Shown piece by piece: positions 7,613-12,969 of a DNA stretch of 12,969 nucleotides. The position numbers and the translations under genes are program-made. Position 1 is the first letter of the stretch. Every line of letters begins with the position of its first letter. Origin of the DNA: Stephanodiscus triporus (Eukaryota; Bacillariophyta; Thalassiosirophyceae; Thalassiosirales; Thalassiosiraceae); the NCBI GenBank assembly GCA_036939755.1, contig JALLAZ010003314.1, forward strand, positions 1 to 12,969. The letters are read 5' to 3'. The notes under the pieces are model-generated. The model was not told the origin of the DNA. It saw only the letters and a list, made by a program, of their open reading frames with translations, and did not search any database.

Positions 7613-8392
7613 CAGGGTTGTGGTTTGATGGGGAGGGAGGCGTAGGGGGGTTGGGAGTGGTTACTTTAGGCTCACTTCACCACCAGCATAGGCTACGTCA
7701 CAACTTGAGGCGACAAAGTGGCGACGCCAGGGAAAAGCAAGAAAATGCTTCTTCGGTCCACTGTTTCTCCATCGACCCAAGCATGTCAACGGAGGCCGCA
7801 TAGAAGAGGCTTGTCTGAAGGATGGGTCGGTGATGTCCAAAGATGCCACATTGCATCTGACGGGCCTTGGGGAGGAGGGGAGGAGGGGAAGCTTGCACAC
7901 AGCGAGTCTGAGAAATCCCCCTGTTGGAGGACATGAAAAAGAGGGGGTCAATAATGTCTGCTTTCATCTCCTTTCGATTGGGGTTGAGGTCTCCCCTCGG
8001 GCAAGAGGGAGGCATCGGTGTACGGCCCTTCGAAACGGGAGGAGAGGGCACGACAACTCCAAGACGTGACGGCGAATATGGTCGAGTTGATCTGTTGTGG
8101 TGATGGACGGATGACGTGAGGGGGAGGACGACGGCGATGGTGGCTTGACGACGACGGCAATCACGGGCAAATTCGAGGTGAGGTTACGGGACGTCGACAT
8201 GGGGCGCACCGGCACGGGATCAGACTCATGTCCACTGTCATTGCGAGGGGAGTTAAAGGCAATGAGGACGATGCTGCCGTTGCCCGGCAGGAGCCCCCCG
8301 ACGACTGGATGGGGGATTGTCGCGAGTGGCAGTCATGCCATAATCCGGCAGAGCGAAGCGGGCAATCTAATATGTCGACCCCCTAACAAACG
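7613..8392. other. GC-rich stretch of unknown origin between pseudogene fragments
   Basis: About 780 bases with only short open frames on both strands and none with a recognisable product. It is more GC-rich than the exon-derived fragments on each side and I could not match it by eye to the intact gene or to the retroelement. It may be foreign DNA inserted into the decayed gene copy, or old intergenic sequence brought in by rearrangement. I see no clear terminal inverted repeat or target-site duplication. Confidence 0.5.
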
Positions 8393-8484
8393 ATTTTCAG
8401 TTCAAGATTCTCCGATGTTGACAATCTCAGCACTGCTCCAAATTGATATCTCAAGAAGTTTTTTGCAGACTGTTCACTTTTTAA
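8393..8484 (-). pseudogene. decayed copy of an exon 7 segment
   Basis: The plus-strand bases align with 9902-9997 in exon 7 of the intact gene. Shared runs include gattctccg, aaattgatat, caagaagttttt and gactgttcactttt in the same order and spacing to within a few bases. The copy has lost its frame through indels. In the intact protein this segment encodes the region around NFLGYQFSVDDDCQPSENLE. Orientation is the same as the intact gene. Confidence 0.85.
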
Positions 8485-8488
8485 TCGT

Positions 8489-8552
8489 GGAGAACTAGTG
8501 AGGGTGGTGGTAAAGATCGTCACAAATGAGCTTGACCATCACAAGAACAAAC
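8489..8552 (+). pseudogene. decayed, inverted copy of an exon 8 segment
   Basis: Read on the plus strand, 8503-8552 encodes VVVKIVTNELDHHKNKLL. This matches VVVKTNELDRHNNK from exon 8 of the intact gene, which is on the minus strand. At DNA level gagcttgaccatcacaagaa matches the coding strand of exon 8 (gagcttgaccgtcacaataa). The upstream bases gagaactagtgag resemble the exon 8 start, with a short deletion after them. The fragment faces the opposite way to the exon 7 fragment a few bases away, so an inversion breakpoint must lie close to 8485-8489. Confidence 0.8.
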
Positions 8553-8572
8553 TTCTATGTAGCAACCCAGAT

Positions 8573-8592
8573 AGAGAGAGAGAGAGAGAGAG
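8573..8592. repeat. (AG)10 microsatellite
   Basis: Ten uninterrupted AG units directly after the inverted exon 8 fragment. Nothing indicates a function; such runs often mark places where rearranged DNA was joined or slipped. Confidence 0.95.
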
Positions 8593-8752
8593 GTGGCTTT
8601 GAGTAGGGTTGCGGGTTAGAGTAGTTAGCTATCACATCTACGATGGATTTGAGGATGATCAGATGGCAAGCGAAGCAAGCCGGCAGCCAAGTCCCAACTG
8701 CAAGAATTCAAGGGAGACATACTGGTATGCGCCAAAAATAACGTTGGTGAGA
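8593..8752. other. 3' flank of the HYR/PT gene
   Basis: This holds the bases downstream of the stop codon at 8777, presumably the 3' untranslated region and terminator. I see no clear polyadenylation signal on the minus strand and no gene. A short plus-strand open frame runs through it but has no recognisable product. Confidence 0.4.
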
Positions 8753-8776
8753 CAAACCAGTGATATACTTCCCACA

Positions 8777-8911
8777 TCAAGGTTTCTTGGTTGGTCGTGA
8801 GGTTGGTGGTCGTGATGTTGTTGGTTTTTTGGTTGGTTGTAAGGTTGATGGTCGTGAGGTTGTTGGTTGCGGAGTTGTTGGTTGCAAGGTTGATAGTTGT
8901 GAGGTTGTTCG
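8777..8911 (-). repeat. Pro-Thr-rich C-terminal tail repeat
   Basis: The last 43 or so residues repeat units such as TLQPTTPQPTTSRPSTLQPT and PTKKPTTSRPPTSRPTKKP, followed by the TGA. At DNA level the plus strand repeats gttgttggttg and ggttggtcgtgag blocks. Such tails are common in secreted diatom proteins and probably act as stiff, glycosylated spacers. Repeat slippage makes its exact length unreliable between copies. Confidence 0.85.
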
Positions 8912-11900
8912 TGCAGGAGCAATACAACCATGGTAGGTAATATTGTCTTGCTGTGGCTTCTTAAGTAGCTTTGATTCGGCAATTCCATACAAGACCCTTG
9001 AACTCAGTGTATTGTTAATAATTTCATCCACCTCCCCCCTTGTTGAATAATATTGAAATTCGTTTCCGTACTGACTTCTACTATCACGACAACCGTCTTC
9101 GTCCGGAAAACAGTTTGGCATGATAATCACTTTACAGCTGTCGCTTCCAACATTGCCGGCAGAATCGATTCCTGTGACAGTAATATTATAATATCGAAAA
9201 GGCAGGTCTCCCACGGTAGGATCTGCCTCACAAGGCCATGTGTGGGGAATTTTATTACTTTCGCAGCTTCGGTGTGGTTGAATGATTGAGAGAATGTGAG
9301 TCTTTCATTATTTGTTACAAATAACGTCACTTGTTTTCTTTGAATCATATCGTACCTATAGTCTTCATAGAGAAACTCCACGTCATCTCCAGAACCTGCG
9401 ACTGCATATTTTATGAGCTCAGCCACTTTGTTATTGTGACGGTCAAGCTCGTTAGTCTTCACGACTACATCAATTTGAATATCGGTTTCACAGTTGTCCT
9501 AAAAGTTAGAGAACAACCATAGGAAGATATATTAGTAGAGAAGAGGCACTTTACCTCTGAACTGACATCAACACACAATACTTACCACAACATCATAAAA
9601 GAATTTGGCCTCATTCAATTCATAGTCCGAAATGTCGGTGAGTGTTGATCTGTAATGATATAGAGTTCTACCATCACTAGAAACAACATTGACTCCTTGA
9701 GTGCACTCCCGACGGAACCCACATTGGATGACTGGAGGTCTATCATCAAGCTGCACAGTGACATTTTTCGAAGCCCCAGGCAGAGGATTTACAAAGGTTA
9801 TATTGAATGGAGGACCCGAAGAGTTGCGATCATTGCAAGCAGGTATATTTTGCACTGGAGTGACCGTGTAATGAGTTTCTCTGCACGATCCACCTGATCG
9901 GTCAATAATCAGTTCTAGATTCTCCGACGGTTGACAGTCGTCATCTACACTAAATTGATATCCCAAGAAGTTTTTCACTGACTGTTCACTTTTGAACACC
10001 TTCTCTCTGCACACAAGTCTTGTGGTGTCATTGTCATCACCTCTAAAAAGCACGGGATCACGGAGAAGAAGCGAGGGTGCGTAACGATCCTCACAAATAT
10101 CTGGCTTCTGCCCATCAGTCCCATCCGAATCTTTTGAATCACACCCCGCTAAGACGAATGAAAATTCATGATGAGTCAATAAGAACAGGCTCGGGCTGAT
10201 GGGAAAACAGATCGGGCTGACAATTGATTTCTCACCAAACTTTAGAAAAGCAACATAATTCCAATTGATACTAAAACCATCGCATAAGTATTTTGGATCC
10301 TCACACGAAACTTTGGTTTCATCCATGCATGTATCATCGATAGCATCCTCACAGTCGACTGACAACCTTCGTCGAGTCTCATCATCCTCGCCGTCGTTAC
10401 TTGGCATAGCCTCCAATACTCCTCCAAGAATAAGCTTGAGTTGTTTTCCAAGATTGAAATTTGAGATGACGTTAGCATGGATGATATCAACATTGGAAAG
10501 TGTGACCCCTTGTCGCTCTCGCTCAAATTTGTCATTTTGGCTGTCCACCAAAAAAGTATATAAAGGTTCTGATACTAGTAATGCGATAATGACCACCACC
10601 ATTAAAGCAATAAGGACATAGTCAGCGGTTGTCACGGCGACTGCGCAAGGGCTGGCAGTTCCTGGGATAGCCGTAACCGTAAGGAGACAAAGCGCCCTGG
10701 AACTCTCGATATAACTCTTTGCAATTTTCATAAAATCAAGACTTTTTGACAGTGCCAAATTAACTGATCTCCATGCTATTCTGGCTGTGTCGTCGAAACG
10801 AACTGTGAAGCAATGGCAACGAAAAAGAGAGGAGCCTCATCAGCTTGATATTTGCGTCATTCGTGGTGAGCAAGCATGCACGGATCGAACCTTACCTAAT
10901 GTCATTTGCTTGTTTTCTGTTTTGACAGAAATCTGTGGAAAACGTGCTGGGTCAGGTTTGGCACCATTTTGCCCCCCTCCGGATGATCCAGTGGAGAATC
11001 CATCCAGGTTCTCAAAATCAGTAAAGCACTTTGCAAGCAAGGAATACGATTAGATCGCACAACTAGGCGGTTCTGAAGCGTTGGTTTCTCATCAATTAAG
11101 CTTACCTGCAAATTTCGTACTTCAGCGCATATCCTGCCATCGTCCGGATACTCTGGATCATAATCAAAATACTCCCGCAATTTGGCGCACTTTGTTGGAT
11201 CCTTAAGCTACTCAAGCAAAAAAAAAACAGCCGCAAGAGGCATGCAACTTGAGAATTCGTCAAGCCAAATAAACTTCAGATGACACCTAATATCTTACCT
11301 CATCGGGCTTCACTTTCGGGGCTCCATCTAAGTACACCAAAAAGGCTTTCCTATCAGACCGAAATTCCACCTTAGCCGTTGCGTCCGCGATACATTCCAC
11401 CAGTGCAGAACAGTCCCTCGGCGTTGGACACCACGTTCCGTGAAAAATATCACACGCAGCTTTATTGAAACCGGACGTCACAGGACCAAGCATATTGCAA
11501 TCTGTGGAACTCTTTTGAGTTACCCTTGACGTCCCGTCAGGCGATTGCACATACTTTGAACAAGAGTACTTTTTCAACAATGACAGAAAATCGTCCATGA
11601 GTAATTTCGTTCGTAAAAGTGCCCATAGTTATGTGTCAATATCTTACCTTCTCTCCCCAGTCAGAGGAGCTGTAAGGGGCGTCAAGGCAACAAAATCCCG
11701 GAACATCAACTACCGTTCTCTCTTTCAGTCCCTTGACAAAGGAGCACACCTGCCCGATAGTTGTCTTATTCCCAAAGAAGAGAGCGATGGAGGTATCTAA
11801 CGAGGTTGTGTCCAAACCCTGATCATACCAGTCATCTTTCTGACTCTTTAATTGTGCAAAATAATCGACGCAAGTCTCGGTTTTGCATTTCTTGAAGTAT

Positions 11901-12969
11901 GCATATTGTGCATCGAAGAAATCTCTTTCCTTGAACCTATCAGCGAGCCACTCCTTGAGAGTTTCATCGAGATTGGGTGTAATACTGCGGTCAAAAGTAA
12001 TGCTGACTGGGGAATCAATAATGCTGTCTCCGTACTCAATTGCACGGTTATAAGTAATTCCACTTGCTTCAAATTTAACGACAAAATCAACTGCAACATA
12101 GTTGAACATTTGATCTAGATACTTTGATTGCAATTGCCCGTGCCTGTCAGTATAGTAGGAGTTAATCGATTTGGGTATGTGAAACTTATTCATGGAACTG
12201 GAATCAGATGCGTAGGGATGGAACCTCTCATTTGAGAATGAGAATATTTGTCGTTCAGTCAAGTTCACAAGATCATTCTGTGGCGAAAATAAAATAATTG
12301 TGAGAAAAGCACGCTTGTCCATTCGCCCATTCCGCATGATTCGAAGGAACTTCGCACTCACCGCACAGCCCGAGAATTCGTCAAACACTGCAATGACTAA
12401 GTTTTCGGCCGTTGAATCGAGCGAAAGAAATACATCGAAGTCGAACACCCAGCCTTTCTTAAAACGATCGACCTGTGAAGGCAGCTTTGCGGGGTATTTA
12501 TATTGAAAGAAAGGCTCAAAGAAGGGCTCGCGCCCACTCCCCCCCTTGATTGTGTCTTCATTCACCGGCTCAAAAAGTGGTTTGTTGGGAAACTTACTGT
12601 CCGAATTCACGCAAATATTTATACCAAAGTATGGATTATCATATTCCTGTGTGCATATGCTACCGCAGAAGCTGCTATCGTCGCCCACTTCAATCAACTT
12701 GCTTAAGTCTTCTGCCATGGCTGCGCTCGATTCGCCTAAAATTTTATTCCTGTAAGAGTAATACAAACATTTGAATCGATCCTTGATGTTGGCGACAAGA
12801 GCATCGCAATCAGCGGTAGATATAGCCCTCGAATTCACTTTAATTGTTCCCAGTTCAGATTTGCAGGGCTCCCATGGATCTGTAATAGTGTTTTTGAAAT
12901 TTGCGGGATCCTCGTTGAAATCATCCAAAATTCCGCGGACGCAATTCTCAATTTGTGCGTCCGGGCTCA
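8777..12969 (-). CDS. nine-exon gene, HYR-like/PT-tail membrane protein, 5' partial
   Basis: Exons as I read them: 12969-12362, 12277-11648, 11568-11299, 11207-11106, 11028-10896, 10802-10236, 10148-9586, 9498-9356, 9266-8777 (stop TGA). All eight introns are GT-AG, 77-93 nt, and all phases agree, giving at least 1,167 residues with the N-terminus outside the window. The first 580 residues form a Cys-containing region I do not recognise. A transmembrane segment lies near 642-664 (VLIALMVVVIIALLVS). The C-terminal half has seven N-X-S/T sequons and many Cys, so it is probably outside the cell or in the lumen. Residues about 906-1050 resemble a HYR (immunoglobulin-like) domain: PPVIQCGF, VVDNCE and YYNITVTGIDSAGNVGSDSC. 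The end is a Pro-Thr-rich tail. A surface adhesion or wall-linked role is inferred. A split into two genes near exon 6 cannot be excluded. Confidence 0.75.
9267..9355 (-). other. inferred 89-nt intron that resolves an apparent frameshift
   Basis: Without splicing, the frame of exon 8 runs into unrelated sequence and the HYR-like end lies in another frame. Removing 9355-9267 (donor TATAG|GTACGATATG, acceptor CAACCACACCGAAG|CTGC) joins EFLYEDY to SCESNKIPHTWPCEADPT in frame and restores a continuous HYR-like domain with added Cys residues. The length fits the other introns. The donor is weaker than the rest, so a true frameshift remains a less likely alternative. Confidence 0.75.
10149..10235 (-). 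other. inferred 87-nt in-frame intron between exons 6 and 7
   Basis: The donor is TTTG|GTGAGAAATC and the acceptor TTCATTCGTCTTAG|CGGG. It is a multiple of three without a stop. If retained it would add a hydrophobic stretch (ICFPISPSLFLLTHHEF) that could pass for a membrane segment in an unspliced reading. Confidence 0.8.
12278..12361 (-). other. inferred 84-nt in-frame intron between exons 1 and 2
   Basis: The donor is GCG|GTGAGTGCG and the acceptor is preceded by a T-rich run, TTTTATTTTCGCCACAG|AATG. The segment is a multiple of three and has no stop, so it reads through as coding if not spliced. Its size matches the other introns and both sites are at least as good as theirs. Confidence 0.75.

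Noticed and set aside
7443..8920. CRISPR-like array in the gttgttggttg repeats
   Set aside because: The repeats are short, variable and coding for a Pro-Thr tail, with no unique spacers, and the setting is eukaryotic.
9200..9360. Frameshift mutation making the HYR/PT gene a pseudogene
   Set aside because: An 89-nt GT-AG intron of normal size joins both frames in phase and yields a coherent domain, so splicing is the simpler explanation, though the donor is weak.
11596..11647. Separate small gene starting at MDDFLSLLKK
   Set aside because: The bases lie within a 79-nt intron with a good donor (AAG|GTAAGATATT) and an acceptor at 11569 that keeps phase with the following exon.

Overview
The window looks like nuclear DNA of a eukaryotic microalga, most likely a diatom or a relative. 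The reasons are a reverse transcriptase/RNase H of a type I associate with diatom, haptophyte and dinoflagellate genomes, a gene with eight short (77-93 nt) GT-AG introns, and a protein ending in a Pro-Thr tail of the kind common in diatom cell-surface proteins. This assignment rests on recognition, not on a search. All the main genes lie on the minus strand.

The left part (about 7000 down to 1) is the body of a large GC-rich retroelement running off the left edge. Read from 7000 leftward it holds a gag-like protein with a Cys/His cluster and coiled coils, a second region with a conserved-looking N-terminal half, acidic tandem repeats and a possible SH3-like end, then reverse transcriptase (FVDD box), RNase H (D-E-D-D tetrad) and a further C-terminal domain. 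All parts share one reading frame of about 2,333 codons. It is broken only by four stop codons (TGA 4532, TAA 2840, TAG 2273, TGA 1109), with no frameshift. I see no aspartic protease, DDE integrase or tyrosine recombinase, and no terminal repeat can be confirmed because the other end is outside the window.

The middle part (about 7001-8752) has no intact gene. It holds the unresolved 5' flank of the retroelement and three decayed fragments that match exons 7, 8 and 9 of the right-hand gene. The exon 8 fragment is inverted relative to the other two. A GC-rich 780-bp stretch of unknown origin separates the exon 9-like fragment from the others.

The right part (8777-12969) is one AT-richer gene with nine exons and its 5' end outside the window. 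The spliced product is at least 1,167 residues, with one transmembrane segment, several N-glycosylation sequons, a HYR-like domain and a Pro-Thr-rich tail. Two of its introns are multiples of three without stops, and a third explains an apparent frameshift, so simple ORF calling misreads this gene. Gene and retroelement have no visible functional link. The retroelement lies next to a broken relative of the gene and may have taken part in breaking it.
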